A stretch of 64,000 nt of DNA from Mya arenaria (Eukaryota > Mollusca > Bivalvia > Myida > Myidae), in assembly GCF_026914265.1 (NCBI RefSeq), contig NC_069136.1:21420715-21484714 (forward strand). The letters are read 5' to 3'. Within the stretch, counting starts at the first letter, position 1. The number at the start of each line of letters is the position of its first letter. Below are positions 35,301-48,532 of this stretch, one piece after another. Both the position numbers and the translations under genes were made by a program. Under the pieces are notes generated by a model that saw only the letters and a program-made list of their open reading frames with translations, was not told the DNA's origin and did no database searches.

Positions 35301-38300
35301 GGCTTGGTTTTAACAACAACAAAATATGTCCCTTTCTGAAAATATATGGTAAAGACACATAACGACGGCTCTTGGGATGAATTAACAATATTATTTCGTT
35401 GAAACTATGTGTAACTTTAATGCAGACTTTCGCCTCGTCCTGTTCCTTAACGTTTCGTCATGGAACTTAGTCTTAACCTTATTTCTTTTCAAAATATTGT
35501 AAACATGTACGTATCATTAGTAGCAAAACCTCTGAAGTTAAGCGAAAGCCTAGAAATTAATGCCGTTACTTAAGCTATCAGAAATTCAAACAATAAAAAC
35601 AGTTGACATGCATCACATTTGGTATTGTAAATACTTATGAAATAGTCCTCACCTGAAACAAGAACAACGATAATATTACTTTGTATGGAAAAAAGTCAAT
35701 AAACGCATTATAGAAAGTTGAACTTACTGTTAATTTTCCAGTCAACCGTGCCATAATCGGTGTCTCACTTATATTTAAACTTTTCTCAAGTAAGCCCTCC
35801 TCTCCTCTTATTTCAAAGTCAAAGTGTAGGCCAGGGTTGCTTGGAAATATGACAACTGTTGTGTTTAAACCCATCCCACCATCGATAGTGAAATTAAAAT
35901 TCAACACGCTGCTATTCCTTAACGTCCCTGATCTCATCTACAAGACACAATGATTTTAAACCTAAAACAAACCATTGCAGCACGAGTCCGTACCCCTTGC
36001 AATGTATGCGTCACATTGTAGAATTTGTCATAATTTATATGTATATAACATTGATGTTTAAATCTTAAATTGTAAATAAGTGTTAAGTGCTTCATTCCTT
36101 TCGTATAAACAGAAAACGAGCGTTTAGATCATTTTTTCAACAATATAAGTGTTGCTCCAAATGGCTTTAGGTACGGGTGCGTGTACATGTGGACTAACTT
36201 TATTTTACTGCGATAACCATGTCTGCATGCAATACACATTTTTAGAATGACTCATACAAAGACAAGAGGAAATTTGTTTATGGTAGTATCAAAAAAGCGT
36301 CAATAAACTGTATCACCTTCACCCTACCACAAAGGATACCACTTTAACAATGGACAATTACTAAAAGAATACAGCACCCAGAGTGCTAGTTCTAATGCAT
36401 TGCACTTCTCCTAATGAAATCTTTCTGATATGTATATGCAGTTTGAGGTAAACTCCTCAACGATTTCACGTTATGCTCCGGACAAAAATAAATAACTATG
36501 AACATAAACAAAGATCATTTTAAAAACTGCATTCAGAATGATGGTTCCTGTGCACTGCACTTCTATCTGTATATAAAATTTGAATTAATACCTTAAGGGC
36601 ATTTTAAGATCTGCCCCGAACAAAAATAGGTATGAAAATTAATAAAGGTAATAACTAAAAACATGCTGCACTTTTCAAGTTACGCTCTAGACAAAAATTC
36701 TCGGAATCCACAGGCACTTTCCCACACACATACACCCCTACATCACTATTCCCTTTCGAAGGTGGCAACTATACATAGGCGAAAGAGAAGTTAGGTATCC
36801 AAGTATGAAAGAGCGAGCAGAAGCAGGATTACGTCATTCGCATATACTAGAATACTAGTATGTGGTTTTCGCAACTTCTCTATTTACCAATTTTTAACAG
36901 ATATCATACCTCCTCCGATTTACATCCGCCCCCGGTCATACTGTTCGACAATGCTTTGGATAAGACAGAAACAAACGTAATATTTCCTCCAATCTCCAGA
37001 AAAAGACTTTTCCCGCCAGTAATTTTCGCGACGTCGGCGAGTCGTACAGAAGACTGGTTTGAGATAGCGACTGTGTGTATGAGTATACCAAGATCTTTCG
37101 CTCTTGTTGCTTGCTCTGTTATTGTTAAATTGTTCGTCGTCTCTTCGCCATCAGACATAAGAATAATCTCAGAATGTTTTGAGGACGTGGGAAAGGTCTT
37201 TATGATTTCCTGAAGAAAAACTATGGGTAATGATGGTCTGTAATGTTGTGTTTATATTAGCACCTTTACTAACTTAAGGTTGTCACATTAGTTTTTTTTA
37301 CACTTAACATTACTTCCTTCTTTTCAGTTTAGAACCTCCATCTTATAATTGTATAACCAATAATAGGAAAACCCTTTTTTACCTCAAGCACTTTTTCAAT
37401 TCTTAAAAGAAACCATATATAATATATGCTTATGTAATTCATTACGTCCTTGGTCTCTTTCTGACAAACTTATTTCATAATTATACATATAATAATAATG
37501 TCCTGATAAAATATTTCTTATAGAACCTCCATTTTCATATAAAAGCAAGAATGCTTTTAATAATTTAACAGACAAATCAACATTGAGAGAATTAACTCTT
37601 ACATCTATAGCAAGCTCCAGTCCACATCCGATACATGTCCCGCCAGCGGGAATCGTTGGAAGAGCATCTACTAGAGCAGCCCTCGTGGCTTCACTGTCGA
37701 CCTTAGTAATAGCTGTAGAATTATGGCGGTATTTGTTTTCATTTTTTTTAACAATCAATTCGATTTTATATAGTATGTGTTTATGCCTAGTGGAAATAAA
37801 AGTAGGCAGTAGGCAATGCAAATTGTGCTTTTATGTGTTCAGCTCTTTAATATTGAACGTTTTGACAACTTATTCATTTTTTGTCTGTTGTTCATATTTT
37901 CTCTCCAAAAATGATATTTCCTGCATTTTTCTTAAACTGTTAGTAACGGTTTAAGCCATAAAACATTAAATTTGGATGGAAATATGAAAATCTGCGATAT
38001 GATCTTTTGTCAACAGTCTTTCATCACTGGTCAAAAGAATTGTAGTGCAAAACAGTTCAAAGGTTGGGAAACTTGATATAATGATCCAATCTGCGGAATA
38101 TTCGTTACAAAAAGTATTCACGTTGATCATCATATGAAAAAATAAGGGTGATCCATTATGATCAGATTGCGTGAAATCGTACAATATGTTCAACACCATA
38201 ACAACGAAACAGAAAAGATGCACTTCACCTTTCTGGACAGATGCGGATGAACTAAACCACACGATTCCGAGGTAGCTATCGGCACAAATCTCGTCTTCAT

Positions 38301-41300
38301 TCTCGATTATGTATTTTCCAGTTTCATGCAAGCGTACTATCCTCATTGGTGTGTCCTGTATCAAAAGATATACCCATATTTGGCAGTGGCCACATACAGC
38401 GCGAGTCTCAAATCGACTGCCATTTAGTGATTTATTCTTATTAGTTAGTCAGTTGTTAGAAAATGTAGTGCTACTAAAAAGTGGCATACACCTTTTAAAC
38501 TGTTTTATCCCGTCAGGCGGGACAGAGGACACACCCTGGGGGTATTGATAAAAATATATTATGTTATCTTTAACCTGCTCCTGGTGTAGAGAGATTTGCC
38601 AAAATCACTGGTATGGGAAATGTTTGGTGTATATAAATCTTAACAAGTTAAACCAGCTAGATATGTTGCTCTGAGTGCGGTCTGACCTGGTCCGTCGAAA
38701 ATTCAAAACCACAATGTTATAATCTACCCCTCTTTCTAACGTCCCCTTTGTACCCATATACTCGTGCAAAAACATTAAATAAATTATGTTTTACAACAGG
38801 AATTTAATAAAGACCTCATACCCATTCCATGCTGCCTGATTTATCCAGGACAAACACCTTTCTGCTCTTTGCCTCTTGTAAAATGGTGTATACTGGTTTT
38901 GTGTCGGTGTCTTCGGGGAGACGTTCACTGTGGACTACAATTAAAACGAATAACAATTTAAGCACTACTCTTGTATTTTCTGCAAAGAAAATGTGGAGTT
39001 TATAATGCAAAATTCACATTGCTTTGAAACGACATTGTTAATTCCATTGATGCAAGTTGGTATTGCAAGCTCGATTTGCCCTATTGTACACGACGTTGTA
39101 TGTATCGTTTGTTTTATTTCTCAACTTTACTTTTCTTACGTTCACATTACATTGTTTACAATTAAAACTCGAAATAAGTATAATCGACAGAGAACTCCAT
39201 AACGTGCTTATGAAAATTACCATTTGGACTAGGATATTCAAGATCGCATGAATGACCCTCGAAGTGACTTTCAATCAGTAAATTGTGATATACCTCCAGT
39301 AAAATCAGAATGTTCCCTCATGACAGCCCACACGCTCTTGTGGTCACAGTACAGGTTCTGCTTGTTTGTTGCAAGTCTGTTGTGTCTTTTCGCTACAGGT
39401 GTACCTTCGCTGTCGTCACAAAACAGCTCCAGCTGAAATAGAAAGTAAATGCCATCGAGCCCAAATTACAACATTACAAAAACAATACTTTACTATTACA
39501 AAACCATAAAAATATAAATAAAATGTTGGACCCATTGTTCACATTCCGCTTATAGTACATATAGACTGTTCTAGTATCCAACAAAAGCATAATAAAGCCA
39601 GGTAGCCATATTTAACAAACATATTTGTATGCAACCATACACTCCTGAACAGCTCTATAACATACTAGGTCAACGAATTGGTTGTCCATAATAGACGCCC
39701 CTGCTACCGATTGTGTAAGATCAGGACAGAATCGACAGCCGGGGTGGATACGTCGTGTTGAATCATTTGTATCACACCACGAACTAGCCTTACAATCAGT
39801 ACCGAACCCCACACGACCTTGAACGTTCTCACTGCAGCTGAAGTGGAAATAAATTAGTGTCAATGCGCCCTAGCATACTGATTTGTCATATGTATTCCAC
39901 CATAAGCTTCATTGCAGTCAGGACCGAACAACGGCCTTGAAAGTTTTCAATGAAGGTGAAGCGTAAATAATTTTATATTCCACCACGAACTGGAACGCTG
40001 TTGGTAACAAACCATGAACAAGACTTAAAGTCAGTACAGAACCCCACTCGGCCTTGGACGTTCCCAATGCATCTGAAATGGAAACTAGTTAGTATCATAC
40101 CGCGGACAAGCCTTAAAGTCAGTACAGAACCCCACTCGGCCTTGGACGTTCCCACCGCAGCTGAAAAGGAAACTAGATAGTATCACACCACGGGCTACCT
40201 TTAAAATCAGTAAAGAACCCCACTCATCCTTGGACGTTCTCACTGCAGCTGAAATGGAAACTAGTTAGTATCACAACATGAGCAAGACTTAAAGTACATA
40301 ATTCCTTACGGCCTGTAGCTGAAGTGGAAATCATAACCTAAGTAAATAAGCATTGATAATTATAATACATACGCACACCTAAAGTTAAATCAAATGCCAT
40401 CCCACGATGACTTCATTCAGTTTTCATCGACTTACGATTAAATTCAGTTTAGTGTCATATAATACTCCTGTTACCTTGTGGGTTTCCACTTCCCTCCAGC
40501 TTGGTAGAAATGACCTTTGGCTTCCTCATCGGTACCGTATTCAGGAAACACGCCCCACCGAAGCTGTGCCCATTCGTGAACGAGAACGTTCTCTGTGAAA
40601 AGTAGTTTCAACATGATTAAGCCAAAGATTTAATTGGACCTTTTGGGATAAAAACAGAAGCTCTTTTAAAAATGAAAAACAACATTCCCGATGTTAAGAA
40701 TAACACATATCATAACACCCAAGGTAATACACAAACATCCAATATACATGTACGTACAATTTTCCTTCCATTAGTAATATAATGATGATCATGTTTTCTT
40801 TATTGTTTTATGTGCACTCGTTTCGTTTTTCCACTGGCAATTGTAAAATGAAATACCTTCCTTATCGCTTTTGTTATTTATTTACAGGTTTGAGAAGTCT
40901 GTTTTGGCAGACAATAGTGTCAAATAATAATTTTGTTATTTTATCGCCTTTGCATTATCTTTCATTGTTTCATATTTTCTATGCCATCCGTCCATTGCAC
41001 CAACATTTTAAAATGCAAAATACAGCTTTAAATGATATCAGTATTGATGGTACAATTCACAAAATTGAATTCCTTTGAAAATGCGACAACGCGAAGGGCG
41101 AAAATGCAAGAAAAAATCGTGTTGACGCTTTTTCACGTCCTGGTTGACAGAGAAGGAGTTATTTCGCTAAAATGATTGTGTACGAATTTTTCATTGAAAT
41201 TAAAATTCACTTGGAACATTTCAGTTCCATCTCCATACCCAATCCCCGTCAATGTGTCTTACCGTGTTTTCCAAAGTCAGTCCTGGATGTGTTCTTGACG

Positions 41301-42934
41301 AATGACAAGGGGAGATAAGTGTACGTTCCTCCTTGCCCACATAGATCATTGCCAAATGTCCTCGGGGTGATCAGTTGTCCGTCTTCTATCTACAAGGAAA
41401 GTAATTAAAAACCGATGCGGATGTAATGAAAACCAAGATGATAATCATTGATTCACCTTAGTCTTTTCATCATGATACAAATGAGTAATTGATATCACCG
41501 AAAGTCATCGAGGTAGTCATCTGCATGTCTCATCATATGGATGATATATCATCATGAAATTCAAAGGCATGATTTGTACCAGGAATGTGATCTTAATAAC
41601 AACGACACCCATGAATGTCAGCAACAGCATCATCATCATCATCATGTTGTTGTTCTTTTAGCAACTTGCTTTTACAGTCCATGTCTTTTCCGTTGTATAT
41701 GTGTCATAAGAACACAGTTTGTCACAAATACCAGAAACCGTAACGATTTTGTCAATACTGATTTAGACATTGTTAGATATGTAACATTTACATTACAATG
41801 ATGACTTTGGTATTGCACCTTTTATAAACATCTGATAATAACACAAACCTATATAACTGCATTTGTCACGTGTTTTGCATTTTCATGACAAGGAACTGAT
41901 TCGAAAGACATGGATATAAAACGGGCTTTTCCGTGTGTTGTTACCTTGAAGTATCCGCGCTCGGACTGTTGGACTGGCTGGGCGTCTCCCTGTGGTGTCC
42001 AGGATCTTGGAACGATGATTTTGATTTCACCAAAATACACGCGGTGTTCCGTAGCCCTGAACAGCAATCTTGATGCGGCAGTGAAGATTTCCTAAAAAAT
42101 TAAAAATGTTAGACATCTACCTTATGAAACTTCGAGCAATAAGCAACAATGAGTGTTGTACAAAGTATGCGACGGAAGTTGATAAGGTACATAGCTCTAC
42201 TACTATATATAGAGATATATATGGGTAGAAACAATCATAAACGATCGTGTATGGTGCAGTTGTAGTTACTGCGTACTGCGACGAGTTTTTATTTGCATAA
42301 AGTGTCCGTTTTTGATCTGTAAAGAGGTGTGTTGAAGATCAAAAGCCAGATCTTAACAGTTAATGTCATGTTTAATTCATCAAATTTACGTGCCGTTAAC
42401 ATCTGTAAGGTTTACAAATGTATACTTGGTCCCAGTATTCATTGGATACGTACGGATGAGTACAACTGTTGATTCTTTTTTATCATTGCAAGATGAGAAC
42501 TATACATCAATAAATAACATTTCAATGAAAGGTGTTTTTTGTGACGAAAATGTATCCAACAGCTCATTAAAAGAAAGTGTTTTTGTTACAAAATAGAGAA
42601 AATGATTCGTTTAAATTTAGACCAAAACAGTTTAGTCGAATACAACATTACTATCTAGCATCAATATCTCATGGTTTGTTGATATTATTAACTAAGACAA
42701 ACATCAATTTATGAGTAAATACAAAATACGTCTTCCACCTTTTGAAAGCTATATATTGATATGCTAGTATATTAGTGATCATTAACTCAAGATTACCTTT
42801 ATTCTGTCGATTAAACTTAGATCTTCGGTCACAAGTTCATTAACAGCCACGTATAATCCTTCATATCTATTGTCTTTTAATGTAACACCATAACACACTC
42901 CTATGAAGAAAGCCAAAGCAAACAAAACGCGCAT
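29207..42934 (-). CDS. CLCA copy B: calcium-activated chloride channel regulator-like, intact
   Basis: Seventeen exons: 42934-42797, 42091-41945, 41389-41263, 40592-40475, 39837-39666, 39432-39294, 38934-38822, 38355-38229, 37712-37603, 37209-36910, 35937-35728, 35335-35110, 34854-34711, 34424-34218, 33686-33438, 33291-33079, 29319-29207. All introns are GT-AG, phases agree, and the sum is 2853 nt (950 residues), near the family size. Order: signal peptide (1-16); CLCA N-terminal domain with altered zinc motif HEWAQ (143-147) and a Cys-rich region; VWA domain (about 305-480) with complete MIDAS (D311, S313, S315, T386, D417); beta-rich region with DNGKGKDITAGDGTYTG; FnIII-like region (PGKITDLRIEDV, then TIRWTATGDD); N-glycosylation sites near 845 and 853; one membrane helix (about 868-895); tail of about 55 residues. 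The product should be a type I surface or shed protein. The last intron carries 3.5 kb of minisatellite. Confidence 0.87.
29553..33046. repeat. 30-bp minisatellite array, about 115 units, in the last intron of CLCA copy B
   Basis: The same 30-bp unit as at 1-908. The right 870 bases match the left-edge array; the middle (about 30-32.2 kb) has many one-base losses (AACAGGTCTTTG and the like) that break its periodicity. This is either true decay or consensus error in a repeat. No transcription unit of its own is supported. Confidence 0.95.
37840..38040. mobile_element. Undisrupted relic of the TTAA-type foldback element, copy B
   Basis: The same relic that is split by the Kolobok element in copy A. 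The TTAA used as the Kolobok target is at 37966-37969, within CATAAAACATTAAATTTGG. Confidence 0.7.
39985..40330 (-). repeat. 88-bp exon-5-derived repeat, copy B (about four units)
   Basis: Four diverged units upstream of exon 5 (39837-39666), equivalent to the roughly 15-unit array of copy A. Units keep CTCGGCCTTGGACGTT and CTGAAATGGAAACTAG on the plus strand. Confidence 0.85.
40475..40592 (-). CDS. CLCA copy B exon 4: altered HExxH exon
   Basis: It encodes ENVLVHEWAQLRWGVFPEYG. The motif has Gln (CAG) where active CLCA zinc proteases have the second His. Phases 1 and 2 match exons 3 and 5. Confidence 0.8.
42797..42934 (-). CDS. CLCA copy B proximal first exon (exon 1b)
   Basis: 46 codons, MRVLFALAFFIGVCYG then VTLKDNRYEGLYVAVNELVT and EDLSLIDRIK, ending AAG/GTAATC in phase 0. 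It is nearest to exon 2 and is the default start for copy B. Confidence 0.85.
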
Positions 42935-43193
42935 GATGAAGCGATATTCTTTCTAAAATGATTGTAAAGAACGATCGCATTTACCTCGAGCGGAAAAATA
43001 TGGGTATAATATTACAAAATACTCCCCGCTTGTTATCAATGCCGGAAGATCAGTTTTTAACGCAAATACGAACAACACATGATTATATTTCAAACAGACA
43101 CCTGACTCAGATGTTCTTGATGCTGATATTAAATATGGGTGCGTACTAATGTGACTTTAACTTGAGTGTTATATTTCTCCTTATATAAGGAAG

Positions 43194-43260
43194 AGGTCTA
43201 GTGGCATATGTGTCCGCCATGCACTTAATGTCGTAGGTTCGATCCCCACCAGGGAAACGT
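43194..43260 (+). mobile_element. tRNA-derived SINE head, copy B
   Basis: GGTCTAGTGGCATATGTGTC, CGCCATGCAC and a clean B box GGTTCGATCCC line up with a tRNA gene but lack a proper acceptor stem and anticodon arm. It is followed by about 330 bp absent from copy A. Confidence 0.6.
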
Positions 43261-44060
43261 TCTTCACATGGCACAGTTAACGGACTCATATCAGATATCA
43301 GCTTATGGAGGACATTCCTAGCCAATAAGAAACATTAAACTTCTTAACTGAACTTAGTATTTCTAACATGTGAATATATATAATTCTTTGCCTCAGTTTC
43401 GCCGTTTATATTTTACCCTTGTATGTGTAAATGAAGTTTGCAAACTGTTGTCTGAGCACTCGGTGATTAAAACGGTATAATAAGAAAGCTTGCAGTCGTC
43501 ATTTAGACGTTCACAATTGTTAAGTTGACCCTTGCAGGGTTGCAAAAGAACCAGTCTACAATTACCACTCAAGGCTGTTGACGTCAATAAATGAAATTGT
43601 CAGTGTGAAGCACAATGCAGCGGTTTGAAACATTTTACTCCATATTTTCAAAGCCAAAATAATACGAAATATTTTTTTCAATGAAAATCTCTGAGTGAAA
43701 TTTTTCTGTCCATGCTCAAAAAACTCAACAACAGTTAGTTTGGAATATCAATTAGAAACCAAATAAAAAAGATTTTTCTGTATCCAAGCATAGTGAAATA
43801 GAAACAAAATGCAGTGGGTCCTAGACTTATTTCAGAAAAAAATTATATTCAAAACGTTTCCAAGTAGCAAAATATTCCTTATATTGAATTTGTATATTGA
43901 AAATATAACGTCTATAGGCCCTATCTTTCTTTGCGAGGTCTTTGAGCGCCATGAAGAGCAGCCACCTGGGCGGATTTCCTGGCAACGAAAGTTGAGATAA
44001 CCTCTTGCACTTAAATGATGAATGTTAATGGTATGTCGATCATCCACGATGCGGCTTTAA

Positions 44061-44420
44061 GGCTGCACTCTCACAGATTTACCGTTTTTACAACTTTTTT
44101 TTTATTTTTTGTCTTGGAAAGAGCAAATTTTTGCGTAGATATCTGTAAACCAATGATATAAGATCGCTGACAAAAAATCAGATCGTAGATTTTCATATTT
44201 CCTTTCGAAAATTAATATTTTATGGCTTAAACCGTTACTAACGGTTTAAGAAAAATGCATTAACTATCAATTTTTTAACTTAAATATAAAAATCTGCGAT
44301 CTAATTTTTTATCGCAGTCTTATGTAACTGGTTTCCATGGAAGTTCGCAAAATTTGGCTCGTTCCAAGACAAAAAAATAAAAAAAAGTTGTCAAAACGTT
44401 CAATCTGTGAGAGTGCAGCT
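44061..44420. mobile_element. 360-bp foldback element with TTAA target duplication, copy B only
   Basis: The ends are inverted copies (GGCTGCACTCTCACAGATT and its inverse, one mismatch at the tip), flanked by TTAA (44057-44060, 44421-44424). The arms continue as imperfect inverted repeats (TTTTGTCTTGGAA facing TTCCAAGACAAAA) around a central CTTAAACCGTTACTAACGGT palindrome. Non-coding. Copy A has the empty site (24049-24052). It belongs to the same family as the relic into which the Kolobok element inserted. Confidence 0.88.
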
Positions 44421-45292
44421 TTAATAAGGCAATTTAGTTTAATTTAAATAGTTTATGCATGATAAACCAGTTGTACATTAGAGTCACGTTTATGAAAAGG
44501 AAATCATACATTTATACGTTTTTTCAAATGATTAAATTAATTAATTAGAGGCGTGATAAAGCATGACTATTCCATCAAACATTAAAATATGAATTTCGAC
44601 CTCCCTTCCCTATTACTCAGGGGAAATTACTAATCGTAATTATACTCTATTGCCATGCAAGTTGTTTGGTTATTATCTATTTAATAAATGAACATGTTAA
44701 AGATAGTTTCGTTTCTTTCGGGACAAACACATTCAACCTTATGAAATGTGTTTGATCACATGTTATACCATTCTTAACAAGACTCCCTCCACCCACACAC
44801 TCATAACTTTGACTGACTTAAGATGGAGGTAAGATTATGCATTTTATGAAAATATATAGTAGTCATACTCTGCATTCGCGCAAAAATAGCTGACTTTTTC
44901 TTCGAAGATGTCGATTTCCAAACGACAATATAGACACATTGGGAAGGTAGTGTGTAATCAAAATGGTGAAATCAACAACACTCTGTTTGGCTACTGTAAA
45001 AATGTATTCACTCCAGAGTGTAATCATGTTGTTTATTCCTGAACTGGTATTCATAACATATATTTAGCCATTTACCTGATTTAAGTTTATTAGGAAATTA
45101 CTTATTTTTCAATTTAGCGTGTCATGTTGTTTTTTTTTCAATCATATTAGTATTATTATATGTTAAAAAAGAAAGTGTTACTTTTATGAAGTGTTTCAAC
45201 AGAAACTGAATAATCAATGTTATGTTGAATGTTAATGGCTCGAAGAAGACATTATAAAATGCAAGATTATATTCCCCCCAACAAATCCTTAA

Positions 45293-46477
45293 GGTATTAG
45301 CCGCGTAATACACACTTTTATAAAAGCTTTAACCGACAACATGGTTATAATCATGGTACACTATGGGACTTTTATCCAAATTTTGAAGATTTTTTACCGT
45401 GAATTAAAAAAGTTATTATGTTTCATTACACCCACCCCCAAACTCCAAGGGCTACAAAGAGCGACAAGTAAATATTTTGTCTATATTTGATTTTTTTTCC
45501 GCATTATCAGAGATAATGAAATTAACAAAACAGTTTCTGGTAAAATAATACTTCAGTTAACAGAAAACTAAAGTTCAAACGAACAAATTATTGATACGCA
45601 TGGAAAAAAATCATTTTGATTGATCTTGTGAGTCTTCGGAACAGAGCAGTATTTCGATGTTTGAAAATATATAGCAGATTTACAAAATTCATAAAAAATA
45701 ATTAAATATAAAGCAAGTTGCTGAAAACATTTTAAATATTATCTATGATGTCTATTGAACAATTTAGAAGACAATTTATGATAGTTTACCGTCCAGTTTT
45801 GAAGAAAATATACACAATGTCATGTAACCATACATTTTTTAGCTAATAAAATGCTTAAAATCAATCTTTTTCTAGTAAAAATTTATAAAGCTTAAATGGA
45901 CTTATTCATAAAAAGTACTTTTCAAATAAATGAATTTAATTATGATACTAACTCAGAATACAGAGTTTAAAACAATGAGTGTACTTTTAAACTAAAATAT
46001 GTAAAAGAAACAAGAACACTAAGTGGGCGGTAATGCCCCTCCAAAAATGTCAGAGTGAAAGTTCTCAACTAATGTCTTTTTAATATTATAACATGTAAAC
46101 ACTCTCTGTGGGTAATTTGATGTCTATCTGTCTTATTTTGTCATTGGTATTCTAACATTTAGATTTTTTCACAATAATTCTTCACTCTTCAACATTTGAA
46201 GTTTGGTCTGTTCCCATGCCTTTGTACTTGTAGTGAGAGCACAGATGATAACTACTCAATCCAATCCAGAATGTTTAGTGCTGTAAAGGAAAAAAGGTAT
46301 ACTTTAAAGCCTTTAAAACTAATTAGTATAGATAACTATACTGCCATACATATACACAATAAAATATAAACAGTTTAATATTTCTCGACATTATTTTAAA
46401 AAAAACACAAAACCAAGCTGATACATACATGTATATATAAAGAAAATTTAAATTTATCAATAAAATTCATCATCATT

Positions 46478-46523
<46 letters not shown>

Positions 46524-47841
46524 CCACCACCGTCATCATCATCACCACCACCACCACCACCACCACCACCACCACCACCACCACAACCACCACCACCACC
46601 ACCACTTGATTATTGAATACAGTGAGTTTATAAAAACAAAAACCAAGTCATATATGTTTTATATGAAATACTCACATCATCTCTATCAGATGCGACTGCC
46701 TTGTGGATAGACATGGCTGTCAAATCTGTCTCAAGGATCCAACATAGTATTTAATGCAGGCTGGAATTCTTCATAACCCAGTGTTGGTGACTTAGTAATA
46801 TTCAGTCATTTTCCTGCCTGAAAGAAATTAGACTTCTGATTATCAACCAACAGAAACTACCACCATAAAATACAAATGCACAAGTATTATACATTCTGCA
46901 CTAATATCCGTTTTTGCCAAGAGTAAGGGTTGGTAGGAACAAATATGTAGTTGTTGTGTGTATGGTTGATAATGATTCACAACAGTCTTGGGTTTTAACG
47001 AGACCTACACCAAGCAAATGAATGCTGCTAGTGTTCAAGCAGTTGTGGCTTTAAGCCCCAAACCACGTACAACTTTTTCTCACAAGTTAATTTTGAAAAT
47101 ATGCATTTTGTAAACAAATAACGGTTATGTACATGTATTATAGCATGTTAGAAATATGTCACATACCAAAACACATCATTTTTAAACACAATTTTAAGTC
47201 TAATATTTTTCTAAGATATAACAATCAAATTAAAGATTACAAACATATGTAACATATACATGTACATAAGTACATAAAAAATATGTAACATGTACATGAG
47301 TACATGTAAACATATGAACACGCTGTCTAAACATTTAGCTAACAAAAATGATTTAAGAATTCCAAAGATAAATTAAAAACAAACATCTTTGAACATATTA
47401 ACGTACAGAACTGCTCAATGATACTTACATTCATAGCCCTTTGATACGAAAATCTGAATATCCCAGTTCCATGCTGATTGTTGACAGTTCGTTTTTTCGA
47501 CAGAAAATCTTCTCTTACTCGTATAAATCACTTATAATCCATGTTTTACTGTAATGACTCAAGTTTTTAGATGTATCGTAATCAACTGCCAGCGTGCACT
47601 TTAGGTGTTTATTTATTTTAAACGTGTATTCATGAGAAATACATCACAGAGTTTCAAAATACTACAATGTAGAAATTCCATTATTGACCTATGAATAGCG
47701 GGGAATACCTTCTGTTTCTAAAAATAGCAACATCCGGTACAAGCCGAATACGCCCGATGTTCGTCGCAATCTGTTACGGCGAGTGGCGATATATGTCGAT
47801 GTTACCCGATGTTTCCCGAGTTTTATTACATGGCTAATACC
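45293..47841. mobile_element. 2.5-kb non-autonomous TTAA element, copy B only
   Basis: The ends are GGTATTAGCC and GGCTAATACC, with similarity extending to about 18 bp (GGTATTAGCCGCGTAATA against GGTATTAGCCATGTAATA). TTAA flanks it at 45289-45292 and 47842-47845; copy A has the single TTAA. No transposase-like frame inside, so it must have been moved in trans. TTAA suits Kolobok or piggyBac; the family cannot be fixed from the ends alone. Confidence 0.85.
46466..46606. repeat. Compound (ATC)n (ACC)n microsatellite
   Basis: ATC/TCA repeats followed by CCA/CAC repeats inside the 2.5-kb element. The poly-Val/poly-Met frame across it is an artefact. Confidence 0.97.
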
Positions 47842-47890
47842 TTAAAAATCAAAAATAACTACAATACCAATAAAACTGACTGGATATTTA

Positions 47891-48000
47891 GTGGTCGTGC
47901 TTTATTACCCCAAAGCCGCAATATGCAGCGATGACAAATGGGTTTCCTCTGGGAACTTCGGTTTTCCCCACATCACAAACCCACACTCTCGCATAAAAAG
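47891..48000 (-). mobile_element. SINE fragment with a conserved central motif, copy B
   Basis: The copy B equivalent of 24955-25085. It lies just right of the 2.5-kb insertion and keeps GGTTTCC...GGAACTTCGGTTTTCCCC on the plus strand. Confidence 0.6.
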
Positions 48001-48532
48001 GGCTAAATTAAGTAAATTAATGTGTTATAGAATAAATCGAAAAATGCTTATTATTATAAAAATGGTAGCAAATCTTTACCATGTATAATAAGCTGTCAAA
48101 CTTTTTCCCCTGTGCTAGGGGTGTACGCAAAGGCGAAAATTAACTTTTTAGCTATCATAATGAATTGTTTTAAACACTCACCCAGCATTTTAAATCCTTA
48201 AAACTGTTAGATAATCATAGACGCATGTATTTTCTTTTTGATAAATGTGTAACCACTTTTCCACATTATTTCTTCGCTCTGATAGTAACAACCCACAGCC
48301 TAGTTATTTAGTTATTAGTATACTATTTATTGTATAACTTTATATCACATGTATCTAGTGTACCAATAAACTTGAGAACTTTCCAACTAGAGATATTAAT
48401 ACAATGTTGTAATAACTTGTTTCCAAATCGTTTTAAAATATAAAACTTTAATACACAGCGTGACAGGGTGTCGCATCAGAAAATGCTAAATAAGTGCAAT
48501 AACAGCATATCGTTTGTCAGTGCAAGAATCAA

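Noticed and set aside
43194-43250. tRNA gene
   Set aside because: tRNA-like with a good B box but it lacks a complete cloverleaf; a degraded copy sits at the paralogous position.
46396-46605. Poly-Val/poly-Met ORF
   Set aside because: A translation of the ATC/ACC microsatellite.
45293-47841. Autonomous piggyBac or Kolobok transposon
   Set aside because: No transposase-like frame on either strand; kept as a non-autonomous TTAA element only.
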